Of a stretch of DNA of 64,000 nt, positions 1-7,642 are shown in pieces. Origin of the DNA: Streptomyces nitrosporeus. GTDB lineage: Bacteria; Actinomycetota; Actinomycetes; Streptomycetales; Streptomycetaceae. The notes below the pieces were generated by a model, which was not told the DNA's origin, ran no database searches, and saw only the letters and a list, made by a program, of their open reading frames with translations. The stretch lies in NCBI RefSeq assembly GCF_008704555.1, contig NZ_CP023702.1, positions 3,782,001 to 3,846,000 on the forward strand. Direction: 5' to 3'. Position 1 is the stretch's first letter. Each line of letters opens with the position of its first letter. Position numbers and translations under genes: made by a program.

Positions 1-1007
1 CCGAGCGCCAGCCCGGCGATCCCCGCGCACAGCACGATCATCAGGAGCACGGAGGCGGTGTTCACCGTGCCGACGTCGATGGGCTTGCCGGTGCGCTGGG
101 TGATGACCAGCCAGAACGAGCCGAAGTCGATCTGCCGTTCCTGGCTGAAGGTGTAGAACTTCTTCCACCCCTCGGGGGAGTGGAGCATGACCGGCAGGTT
201 CACCACCAGCCACGCGGCCACGGCGCCGGTCAGGGCCTTGCCGAACTCCCTCGTCCTGCCGGCCCGCAGGCACAGGACGAGCAGCGGACCCAGCAGGAGG
301 ACCGGGTAGAGCTTGGCCGCCGTCGCCAGCCCGATGAGGACGCCGAAGGCGAAGGCCCTGCCGCGCGACCACATGAGCATCGCCGCGGCGGTCAGGGCAC
401 CGGCGAACAGGTCCCAGTTGATCGTCGCGGTGAGGGCGAAGGCGGGCGCGAGGGCGACGAGGAGACCGTCCCAGGGGCGGTCGCGGTGGGTGCGGGCGAC
501 GCAGACGACGATGACGACCGCGCAGATCATCAGCATGCCCGCGTTGGCCATCCAGTACATCTGCTCACGCAGTTGCGCGGTGTCGGTGTCCGAGGCCGGT
601 GTCAGCCATGAGGCGACCTGCATGAACAGCCCGGTGAGCACCGGGTATTCGAGGTACTCCATGTCGCCGTTCAGGCGGTCGGCGTAGGGGATCAGCCCGT
701 CGGCGAAGCCGCGTCCGACGTAGAGGTGCGGGATGTCGGAGTAGCACGCGTGGGTGTACTGCGAGTTCACCCCCTGGAACCACGCCGCGTCGTAGCACGG
801 CAGTTTCTGCACCATGCCGAGGGCGAACATCCCGATCGCCACGAGCACCATCACGCGGACCGGGGTGAGCGGGCCGGTGCCGGTGCGGGCCCAGCGGCCC
901 ACCGGGCCGCCGATCAGCTCGCTCCCGGCCGCCGCGATCTCGTCCTGCTCCGTGGGCCGGACGGCCGGCCGCTCCTGGTGCACGCTCGTTTCCTCTGCGC
1001 TTGGCAT
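1..1007 (-). CDS. Membrane glycosyltransferase, GT87/DUF2029-like (3' end outside window)
   Basis: The minus frame opens at ATG 1007-1005 (MPSAEETSVHQERP) and stays open to the window edge, so about 335 N-terminal residues are present and the C-terminus is missing. A short cytosolic head is followed by a first membrane segment (VRVMVLVAIGMFALGM) and an outer loop containing Tyr/Asp-rich stretches and EYLEYPVLTGL. A run of further hydrophobic segments follows (ANAGMLMICAVVIVVCVA, LLLGPLLVLCL). This layout is typical of polyprenyl-phosphate-mannose-dependent GT87 transferases of actinobacteria, which glycosylate lipids or cell-wall polymers outside the membrane. It is followed on the same strand by nothing visible here, and the PBP gene lies upstream with a 139-nt gap. 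Family assignment is by layout and motif memory; the acceptor is unknown. Confidence 0.75.
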   Translation of the reverse strand, partial: MPSAEETSVHQERPAVRPTEQDEIAAAGSELIGGPVGRWARTGTGPLTPVRVMVLVAIGMFALGMVQKLPCYDAAWFQGVNSQYTHACYSDIPHLYVGRGFADGLIPYADRLNGDMEYLEYPVLTGLFMQVASWLTPASDTDTAQLREQMYWMANAGMLMICAVVIVVCVARTHRDRPWDGLLVALAPAFALTATINWDLFAGALTAAAMLMWSRGRAFAFGVLIGLATAAKLYPVLLLGPLLVLCLRAGRTREFGKALTGAVAAWLVVNLPVMLHSPEGWKKFYTFSQERQIDFGSFWLVITQRTGKPIDVGTVNTASVLLMIVLCAGIAGLAL

Positions 1008-1146
1008 GCCGCACATCCTGCCGTACGGCGCTGTGTGCGGGAGCGGGCGTGCGGGGACACGCGCGGGGCCCGCCCGCACCTGAGCGGTGCCGGCGGGCCC
1101 TGTTCCGTCGTGCGTGCCGGGTCCCTGTGCGGGACCCGGTCACCGT

Positions 1147-3870
1147 CTAACCGCCGCCGCCCCCTCCGAGCCACCCGCCCTGGTTGGCGCCGTTGCCGTT
1201 GGTGTTGCCGTTGGTGTTGCCTTCCGTGGTGCCCTCGCTGGTACCGGCGTCCGAACCGCTGCTGGAGCCCTCCGTGGTGCCCTCGCTGGTACCGGCGTCC
1301 GAACCGTTGCTGGAGCCCTCCGTGGTCCCGGCGTTGTCGTTGCCGTTGTTCGCCCCGCCGTTGTTGTTGTTCCCGCAGTCCCACTGGAACGGGCCGCAGG
1401 AGTCGCTCGGCGTGGGGGACGGGGACGGAGGCGTCGGGGTGGGCGACTCGGGCGCCTTGCTCGACTCGGACGGCGAGGGGGTCGGGCTGGGGCTGGGGCT
1501 GGGGCTGACCGCGCCGCCGCCGTAGAGCGTGTCGCCGTAGGGCTCCGGCTTCGGGAAGCTCAGCACCTCCTTGCCCTTCATCGCGCCGGTCATGTAGTCG
1601 TGCCAGATCTGCGCGGGGAACGAGGCACCGTGGATCTTCTCCTCGCCGCCCGTCCCGAACATCTCCAGGAAGTCCCTGTCCTTGTTCTTCTCGTCGTCGT
1701 CGAGCCGGAACATGCTGACCGCGGTGGAGATCTGCGGGGTGTATCCGACGAACCAGGCCGACCTGTTGCCGTCGGTGGTACCGGTCTTGCCCGCCGCGTC
1801 GCGTCCTTCGAGCCGCGCGGGCTTGCCCGTGCCGTTCTCGACGACGTTCTTCAGCACGTCGGTGACGTTGTCCGCGATGACGGAGTCCATCGCGGTCTTG
1901 GTCTTCTTCTCGTGCTCGTAGATGACCACGCCCTTGTGCTTGACCTCCTTGACGGAGTAGGGCTCGTTCTGCTTGCCGCTGGTGGCGAAGGTGGCGTAGG
2001 CGCCGGCCATCCGGATGGCGCTGGGCGAGGACGTCCCGATCGAGTACGACGGGACGGTGGCGTCCGCCATGAAGCTGTCGTCCCGCAGCCCCGCGGCGAG
2101 TGCCACCTCCTTCACCTTGTCGGTGCCGACGTCCATGCCGAGCTGGACGTAGGGGGAGTTGGCGGACTGCTCCATGGCGTACCGCAGGGTGATGTCGCCG
2201 TAGGAGTGGTCACCGTCGTTGGCCTGGCGCCACTGGTTGCCGTCCTTGTCCTCCCAGATCTCACCGTTGTAGTTCTTGATCTTGAGGTCGTGGTCACCGT
2301 TGTAGATGCTCTTCGGTGAGACCGGGGTGCGGTCGGACTCGCCCTGGTCCGGGCCCAGCTTCGGGTCGCGCTTGCCGTACTGCATGCCGGCGGCGAGGAC
2401 GAACGGCTTGAACGTCGACCCGACCTGCGCACCGGTCGCGTCGGCGTTGTTGGTGTAGTGCTTCGTCGCGTCCTGCCCGCCGTAGGTGGCGAGGATCGCG
2501 CCGGTCTTGGTGTCGATCGAGGCGCCGCCGAACTCCACGTGCGAGTCCAGGGTCGGCCGCGCCTTCTCGTCGATCTTCTCCTTGTAGACCCTGGTGACGG
2601 CGGTTTCGAGCTGCTTGACCTTCTTCTTGTCGAAGGTCGTGTGGATCTCGTAACCGCCCCGGGCCAGCTGCTGCTCGGTGATGTTCTGCTCGTTGTGCGC
2701 GAGGAAGTAGTCCGTGGCCAGGTCGACCAGGTAGCCGGTCTGACCGCCCAGCTTGGCCTCCTTCTTCGGCTCCTGCAGCTTGGGGAACTCCGTGTACTTC
2801 GCGCGTTCCTCGGCGCTCAGCCGGCCGTCCTTGACCTCTTCGTCGAGGATCCACTTCCAGCGCCTCTGGGCGCGTTCGGTGTTCGCCTCCTCGGTGGCCT
2901 GCTTGGGGTCGATCTCGGGGTGGCCGGCCGGGTCGTAGTACGTGGGGCCCTTGAGCAGGGTCGCGAGGAAGGCGCACTCGCTCGCGTCGAGCTCCGAGGC
3001 GTCCTTGCCGAAGTACGTGCGTGCCGCGGCCTGGAGGCCGGAGGCGCCCCGGCCGTAGTAGGAGACGTTGAGGTACCCCTCCATCACCTCCTCCTTGCCG
3101 ACCGTGTTGCCGACCTTGAGCGTGATGAAGAGTTCCTTGACCTTCCGGCTGATGGTCTGGTCCTGCGAGAGCATCGAGTTCTTCACGTACTGCTGGGTGA
3201 TCGTGGATCCACCCTGGGTCTCGCCGCCCAGCGCCATGTTGTAGACGGCGCGGGCGATGCCCATGGGGTCGATGCCCTTGTCGGTGTCGAACGACTTGTT
3301 CTCCGCGGAGATCACGGCGTTCCGCATCTCCTCGGGGATCTGGGCGTACGTGAGCTCCTGGCGGTTGACGGAACCGCCGGTCGCCACCATCTGGGTGCCG
3401 TCGGCCCAGTAGTAGACGTTGTTCTGCGCCGTGGCGATGTCCTTCAGCTCGGGCGGCACGACCAGCGCGTACGCGAGCCCCGCGACGCCCATCATGGTGC
3501 CGAGGAAGGCCAGGCACAGGCCGGTGACCAGCTTCCAGGACGGCACCCAGCGGCGGAAGCCGTACTTTCCGGCGCGCGGGTAGTCGATGAGGCGCTTCTT
3601 GCCGGAGCGGCTCTCCGCCGCGCGGCCGCCCCGGCCCTCACCGGCTCCGCGCCGTCTGCCGCCCCCGCTCCCGCCCCCGCCGCGCTGGGCGGCTCTGCGG
3701 GCCTCGGCACGTCCGCCGTACGACGGCTCGTCGTCGTACGGCTCGGAAGGTGATGACGACGTCGCCCTGCGTGACGACTCACGGCGTCCGGAGGGCTGCT
3801 GGGCGGCTCGTCTGGCCGCGGCACGTCCGCCGCCCTGCGATTGCGGCGGTTTGCGACGGTGCTCGCTCAT
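1147..3870 (-). CDS. Bifunctional class A penicillin-binding protein (transglycosylase/transpeptidase)
   Basis: 907 aa. It polymerises and cross-links peptidoglycan at the outer face of the membrane. A basic, Arg/Ser/Gly-rich cytosolic head (1-110) precedes one membrane anchor (about 112-139). The GT51 domain has its catalytic Glu near 190 (SAENKSF) and GGSTITQQ at 220-227. The transpeptidase domain has STFK with nucleophile Ser485, SAN at 569-571 and KTGT at 695-698. All catalytic motifs are intact. The tail after about 780 is low complexity (Pro/Ser, then Asn/Gly/Ser/Thr) and includes a 16-residue repeat encoded by 48-bp DNA repeats. The ATG start at 3870 has GAGGAG about 8 nt upstream on the coding strand. 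It is divergent from the padR-like gene. It corresponds to the class A PBP usually found beside ino1 in Streptomyces. Confidence 0.95.
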   Translation of the reverse strand: MSEHRRKPPQSQGGGRAAARRAAQQPSGRRESSRRATSSSPSEPYDDEPSYGGRAEARRAAQRGGGGSGGGRRRGAGEGRGGRAAESRSGKKRLIDYPRAGKYGFRRWVPSWKLVTGLCLAFLGTMMGVAGLAYALVVPPELKDIATAQNNVYYWADGTQMVATGGSVNRQELTYAQIPEEMRNAVISAENKSFDTDKGIDPMGIARAVYNMALGGETQGGSTITQQYVKNSMLSQDQTISRKVKELFITLKVGNTVGKEEVMEGYLNVSYYGRGASGLQAAARTYFGKDASELDASECAFLATLLKGPTYYDPAGHPEIDPKQATEEANTERAQRRWKWILDEEVKDGRLSAEERAKYTEFPKLQEPKKEAKLGGQTGYLVDLATDYFLAHNEQNITEQQLARGGYEIHTTFDKKKVKQLETAVTRVYKEKIDEKARPTLDSHVEFGGASIDTKTGAILATYGGQDATKHYTNNADATGAQVGSTFKPFVLAAGMQYGKRDPKLGPDQGESDRTPVSPKSIYNGDHDLKIKNYNGEIWEDKDGNQWRQANDGDHSYGDITLRYAMEQSANSPYVQLGMDVGTDKVKEVALAAGLRDDSFMADATVPSYSIGTSSPSAIRMAGAYATFATSGKQNEPYSVKEVKHKGVVIYEHEKKTKTAMDSVIADNVTDVLKNVVENGTGKPARLEGRDAAGKTGTTDGNRSAWFVGYTPQISTAVSMFRLDDDEKNKDRDFLEMFGTGGEEKIHGASFPAQIWHDYMTGAMKGKEVLSFPKPEPYGDTLYGGGAVSPSPSPSPTPSPSESSKAPESPTPTPPSPSPTPSDSCGPFQWDCGNNNNGGANNGNDNAGTTEGSSNGSDAGTSEGTTEGSSSGSDAGTSEGTTEGNTNGNTNGNGANQGGWLGGGGGG
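1223..1336 (-). repeat. 48-bp tandem repeat inside the PBP 3' end
   Basis: Two copies (1223-1270 and 1271-1318) differ at a single base, and a third partial copy starts at 1319. The reading frame is kept, giving a 16-residue Gly/Ser/Thr/Glu repeat in the extracellular tail of the PBP. Length polymorphism between strains is likely. Confidence 0.9.
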
Positions 3871-4170
3871 CGAACGACTACTCCTCGGGCAGGCGAGAGC
3901 GCCTGGAAGCGGCAGTTGAGTTCCGGTCCCCCCGAATTGCGGACAAGCCCTGCGGAAGGCTCATCCGCAGTACATCCGGCAGTCCGCGATGTCTGACGCT
4001 CGACGGCGTCTCGCGGTTCCCGGTGGTCTGCATGCCGCACAGACTACGCACGGTCAAAAACCTCCTGGAGCCGAACTTCACCCCAAATAACGCAAGTCGC
4101 TCTCCATGAATCACCAATGTGACGCCGCTCACGAATACGCCCCTTGTCGAACATCACGAGCCGATCTATC
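3871..4170. other. Divergent promoter region between PBP and padR-like genes
   Basis: About 300 nt with no coding signal and lower GC than its surroundings (for example around 4060-4145). It must hold the promoter of the PBP gene on the minus strand. I could not identify a convincing -35/-10 pair. A minus-strand TTGACC lies near 4050 but has no good -10 partner. Confidence 0.5.
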
Positions 4171-4201
4171 GTGCTGATGTATCGAGTCGATACATCAGCA
4201 C
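4171..4201. promoter_or_regulatory. 31-bp perfect palindrome, probable operator of the PadR-family regulator
   Basis: Arms 4171-4185 and 4187-4201 are exact reverse complements of 15 nt around a single centre base at 4186. The core holds ATGT and ACAT half-sites, as PadR-family operators usually do. It lies 56 nt before the regulator's start codon. I infer autoregulation, possibly with control of the divergent PBP gene as well. A dimeric regulator binding DNA is the more likely reading than a transcribed hairpin, because there is no T run. Confidence 0.75.
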
Positions 4202-4257
4202 GGCATAAGGTGGGCCCACGAGCTCAGCGGAGCCACCCGTCGAAGGAGGACGTGAAC

Positions 4258-4959
4258 GTGAGCAGACGCTCCGGCATCCTCGAATTCGCGGTGCTCGGCC
4301 TGCTTCGTGAGTCCCCGATGCACGGGTACGAACTGCGCAAGCGCCTCAACACCTCGTTGGGCATCTTCCGCGCGTTCAGCTACGGCACGCTCTACCCCTG
4401 CCTCAAGACGCTGGTCGCCAACGGCTGGTTGATCGAGGAGACCGGTGGCGAGGCCGCTCCGCCCCCCGCGTCCGGACGTGGAGTCGCCTCCACGTCCTCG
4501 CTGGCGGGAAGGCGCGCCAAGATCGTCTACCGGTTGACGGCAGAAGGTAAGGAGCACTTCGAGGAGCTGCTCTCGCACACCGGCCCCGACGCCTGGGAGG
4601 ACGAGCATTTCGCCGCTCGTTTCGCCTTCTTCGGGCAGACGGAGCGCGAGGTGCGGATGAGGGTGCTCGAAGGCCGGCGCAGCAGGCTCGAAGAGCGCCT
4701 CGAAAAGATGCGCGCCTCACTGGCCCGCACCCGGGAACGACTCGACGACTACACGCTCGAACTGCAGCGGCACGGCATGGAGTCCGTGGAGCGCGAGGTG
4801 CGCTGGCTGAACGAGCTCATCGAGAGCGAGCGGTCGGGACGGGATCAACGCCGATCCTCGCCCGAGGGCTCCACTCGGCACGACACATCAGGAGAGACGG
4901 GCGGCCTGCCCCGGAACCGGGACAACACCCGGCCGGATCCGTCCGACGACACCAAGTGA
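4258..4959 (+). CDS. PadR-family transcriptional regulator
   Basis: 233 aa from GTG 4258, chosen because AAGGAGGA (4243-4250) sits 7 nt upstream; an in-frame GTG at 4252 is too close to it. The N-terminal winged helix (ILEFAVLGLLRESPMHGYELRKRL, split here as ILEFAVLGLL and HGYELRKRL) with YGTLYPCLKTL is the PadR signature. An inserted low-complexity loop (about 60-85) precedes the wing (AKIVYRLTAEGKEHF). The C-terminal half is a long charged helix (about 135-200) of the PadR C-terminal/Vir type used for dimerisation. The tail is polar. The ligand and targets are unknown. The palindrome just upstream suggests autorepression. ino1 follows after 60 nt on the same strand, so co-transcription is possible. 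Confidence 0.88.
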   Translation: MSRRSGILEFAVLGLLRESPMHGYELRKRLNTSLGIFRAFSYGTLYPCLKTLVANGWLIEETGGEAAPPPASGRGVASTSSLAGRRAKIVYRLTAEGKEHFEELLSHTGPDAWEDEHFAARFAFFGQTEREVRMRVLEGRRSRLEERLEKMRASLARTRERLDDYTLELQRHGMESVEREVRWLNELIESERSGRDQRRSSPEGSTRHDTSGETGGLPRNRDNTRPDPSDDTK

Positions 4960-5019
4960 CCTCCCGCGGCCCGCACGGCCGCGCCGGAGTACACAGAGAA
5001 CACACAGGGAGCAATCGGC

Positions 5020-6102
5020 ATGGGTTCGGTTCGCGTAGCCATCGTCGGCGTGGGCAACTGCGCCGCCTCGCTGGTGCAGGGCGTCGAGTACTACAAGGAC
5101 GCCGATCCGGCCGGCAAGGTGCCCGGCCTGATGCACGTCCAGTTCGGCGACTACCACGTGAGTGACGTCGAGTTCGTCGCCGCCTTCGACGTCGACGCGA
5201 AGAAGGTCGGACTCGACCTCGCGGACGCCATCGGCGCCAGCGAGAACAACACCATCAAGATCGCCGACGTGCCGAGCACGGGCGTGACCGTCCAGCGCGG
5301 CCACACCCACGACGGCCTGGGCAAGTACTACCGCGAGACGATCGAGGAGTCCGCCGAGGCGCCGGTCGACGTCGTCCAGGTCCTCAAGGACAAGCAGGTC
5401 GACGTACTCGTCTGCTACCTGCCCGTCGGTTCCGAGGTCGCGGCGAAGTTCTACGCCCAGTGCGCCATCGACGCCAAGGTCGCCTTCGTCAACGCCCTCC
5501 CGGTCTTCATCGCCGGCACCAAGGAGTGGGCGGACAAGTTCACCGAGGCCGGTGTCCCGATCGTCGGCGACGACATCAAGTCGCAGGTCGGCGCGACCAT
5601 CACGCACCGCGTGATGGCGAAGCTCTTCGAGGACCGGGGTGTCATCCTCGACCGCACGATGCAGCTGAACGTCGGCGGCAACATGGACTTCAAGAACATG
5701 CTCGAGCGTGAGCGCCTGGAGTCCAAGAAGATCTCGAAGACGCAGGCCGTCACCTCGCAGATCCGTGACCGCGAACTCGGTGCGGACAACGTCCACATCG
5801 GCCCGTCGGACTACGTGGCCTGGCTGGACGACCGCAAGTGGGCGTACGTGCGCCTCGAAGGCCGCGCCTTCGGTGACGTTCCGCTGAACCTGGAGTACAA
5901 GCTGGAGGTCTGGGACTCCCCGAACTCCGCGGGTGTCATCATCGACGCCGTCCGCGCGGCGAAGATCGCCAAGGACCGCGGCATCGGCGGCCCGATCCTC
6001 TCCGCCAGCTCCTACTTCATGAAGTCCCCGCCGGTGCAGTACTTCGACGACGAGGCCCGTGCCAACGTCGAGAAGTTCATCGCCGGTGAGGTCGAGCGCT
6101 GA
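5020..6102 (+). CDS. ino1: Inositol-1-phosphate synthase
   Basis: 360 aa, the short actinobacterial type. It converts glucose 6-phosphate to 1L-myo-inositol 1-phosphate using NAD, which feeds mycothiol and phosphatidylinositol synthesis in the cytosol. The N-terminus has the Rossmann motif VAIVGVGNCAASLVQG, and the family landmarks LVCYLPVGSE, ALPVFIAG, GDDIKSQVGAT, NVGGNMDF and APSSY-equivalent LSASSYFMKSPP are all present. The ATG at 5020 follows GGGAGCAATC. Its product supports the thiol redox system also encoded here (trxAB). Confidence 0.95.
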   Translation: MGSVRVAIVGVGNCAASLVQGVEYYKDADPAGKVPGLMHVQFGDYHVSDVEFVAAFDVDAKKVGLDLADAIGASENNTIKIADVPSTGVTVQRGHTHDGLGKYYRETIEESAEAPVDVVQVLKDKQVDVLVCYLPVGSEVAAKFYAQCAIDAKVAFVNALPVFIAGTKEWADKFTEAGVPIVGDDIKSQVGATITHRVMAKLFEDRGVILDRTMQLNVGGNMDFKNMLERERLESKKISKTQAVTSQIRDRELGADNVHIGPSDYVAWLDDRKWAYVRLEGRAFGDVPLNLEYKLEVWDSPNSAGVIIDAVRAAKIAKDRGIGGPILSASSYFMKSPPVQYFDDEARANVEKFIAGEVER

Positions 6103-6210
6103 TCCAGCCGATGACGGCCGGCTGATCCCGTACGGAGATGCGGGACCACGGCCCACCGGGACGGGCCCCGACGCGGGCCTCACCGGATCGGCGGGGTGTA
6201 CGCACCCATG

Positions 6211-6257
6211 ACGTCGGGGGTCCCCGGGCAGTCCGCCTGCCCGGGGACCCCCGACGT
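6211..6257. terminator. Strong hairpin downstream of ino1
   Basis: Perfect 20-bp inverted repeat (6211-6230 with 6238-6257) around a 7-nt loop. It lies 108 nt after the ino1 stop. No T run follows, as is common for actinobacterial terminators. It ends only 17 nt before the MFS start codon. Confidence 0.85.
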
Positions 6258-6274
6258 ATGTGACGCTTGCTCAC

Positions 6275-7570
6275 ATGCCTGTCGTACGTGATCTGGGTGT
6301 CCTCCTGCGCCTTCGGAACTTCCGTCGCCTCCTGGCCGTACGGCTGCTCTCCCAGTCGGCGGACGGCGTCTACCAGATCGCACTCGCCACCTATGTGGTC
6401 TTCTCCCCCGAGAACCAGGCGACTCCGGGAGCCATCGCCTCGGCCATGGCCGTCCTGCTGCTTCCGTACTCCCTGATCGGCCCGTTCGCCGGTGTCCTGC
6501 TGGACCGCTGGCAGCGCCGCCAGGTCTTCCTGTACGGGAACCTGCTGCGCGCGGTGCTCGCGTGCTGCACCGCCCTGCTGCTCCTGAGTTCCGTGCCGGA
6601 CTGGGCGTTCTACGTATCGGCCCTCTGTGTCACCGCGGTCAACCGTTTCGTGCTGGCAGGGCTCTCCGCCGCGCTGCCCCGGGTGGTGGACCCCGACCGG
6701 CTCGTGATCGCCAACGCCCTCTCTCCCACCGCCGGCACGCTCGCCGCCACCGTGGGCGGGGCACTGGCCCTGGGCATCCGGTTGCTGACCGACGGCTCCG
6801 ACGCAGCGGTGGTACTCCTGGGTGCCGCCCTCTACCTCCTGTCGGCGCTGGTCTCCCTCACCCTGTCCCGGCAACTCCTCGGGCCGGACAGGGGTGCGCC
6901 CGCGGTGCGGCTACGACACGCCCTGGCCGTCACCGCCCATGGACTCGGTGCGGGCTTCCGGCACCTCGCCGAGCGCCGGGACGCAGCCCGGGCCCTGGCG
7001 GCGATGACGGTGATGCGCTTCTGCTACGGAGCTCTGACCGTCATGCTGCTGATGCTGTGCCGCTACGCCTGGTCGGACAGCGAGTCCGGTGGACTGGCAC
7101 TGCTGGGCCTGGCCCTCGGCTTCTCCGCGGCGGGCTACTTCGTCGCCGCCGTGGTGTCGCCCTGGACCGTCGGCCGCTTCGGCCGGTACGGCTGGATGGC
7201 GTTGTGCGCGGGCGTCGCAGCCGTCCTGGAACCGGCCCTGGGGATGACCTTCGCGCCCGAGCCGATGCTGGCGGCCGCCTTCGTCCTGGGCCTGGTGACA
7301 CAGGGAGCCAAGATCGCCACCGACACGGAAGTGCAGACATCCGTCGACGACGCCTTCCGCGGCAGGGTCTTCTCCCTCTACGACGTCCTGTTCAACGTCG
7401 CGTTCGTCGCCGCCGCGGGAGTCGCGGCTCTGGTCCTCCCGGCCGACGGACGCTCTCCCGCGGTGGTGATCGCGGTGGCCGTGCTCTACGCGGCGGTGTC
7501 CGCCGCGATGCTCCACCGGGGCCGGCAAGGACGCCCCACGGCTGCGTTTCACGTGAAACAACGCCCCTGA
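6275..7570 (+). CDS. Major facilitator superfamily transporter
   Basis: 431 aa from ATG 6275 (MPVVRDLGVLLRLRNFRRLL); an upstream in-frame GTG at 6260 touches the hairpin and is less likely. About 12 hydrophobic segments are visible. The family's short basic loop after the second segment is present (GVLLDRWQRRQVFLYG). It resembles the MFS_3/enterobactin-exporter-like class of drug or metabolite exporters; the substrate is unknown. No clear Shine-Dalgarno is seen before either start. The last codons contain a parS site (7547-7560), which fixes the C-terminal residues FHVKQ. It converges with the CCA-adding enzyme. Confidence 0.88.
   Translation: MPVVRDLGVLLRLRNFRRLLAVRLLSQSADGVYQIALATYVVFSPENQATPGAIASAMAVLLLPYSLIGPFAGVLLDRWQRRQVFLYGNLLRAVLACCTALLLLSSVPDWAFYVSALCVTAVNRFVLAGLSAALPRVVDPDRLVIANALSPTAGTLAATVGGALALGIRLLTDGSDAAVVLLGAALYLLSALVSLTLSRQLLGPDRGAPAVRLRHALAVTAHGLGAGFRHLAERRDAARALAAMTVMRFCYGALTVMLLMLCRYAWSDSESGGLALLGLALGFSAAGYFVAAVVSPWTVGRFGRYGWMALCAGVAAVLEPALGMTFAPEPMLAAAFVLGLVTQGAKIATDTEVQTSVDDAFRGRVFSLYDVLFNVAFVAAAGVAALVLPADGRSPAVVIAVAVLYAAVSAAMLHRGRQGRPTAAFHVKQRP
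7547..7560. promoter_or_regulatory. parS site (in the 3' end of the MFS gene)
   Basis: Exact GTTTCACGTGAAAC, the 14-bp palindrome bound by ParB. It lies inside coding sequence. Confidence 0.97.
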
Positions 7571-7605
7571 AAACGACTTCGCGCGCGCGGGGCGGAACGC
7601 TGGAT

Positions 7606-7637
7606 GCGGCCATGTTTCACGTGAAACATGGCCGCAC
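7606..7637. promoter_or_regulatory. parS site inside a 32-bp perfect palindrome between convergent genes
   Basis: The 14-bp parS is 7615-7628. Symmetry extends to arms 7606-7621 and 7622-7637 with no loop. It sits in the 72-nt gap between the convergent MFS and CCA genes. It could therefore serve both as a ParB loading site and as a bidirectional terminator; the second role is inference. Confidence 0.95.
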
Positions 7638-7642
7638 GGCCC

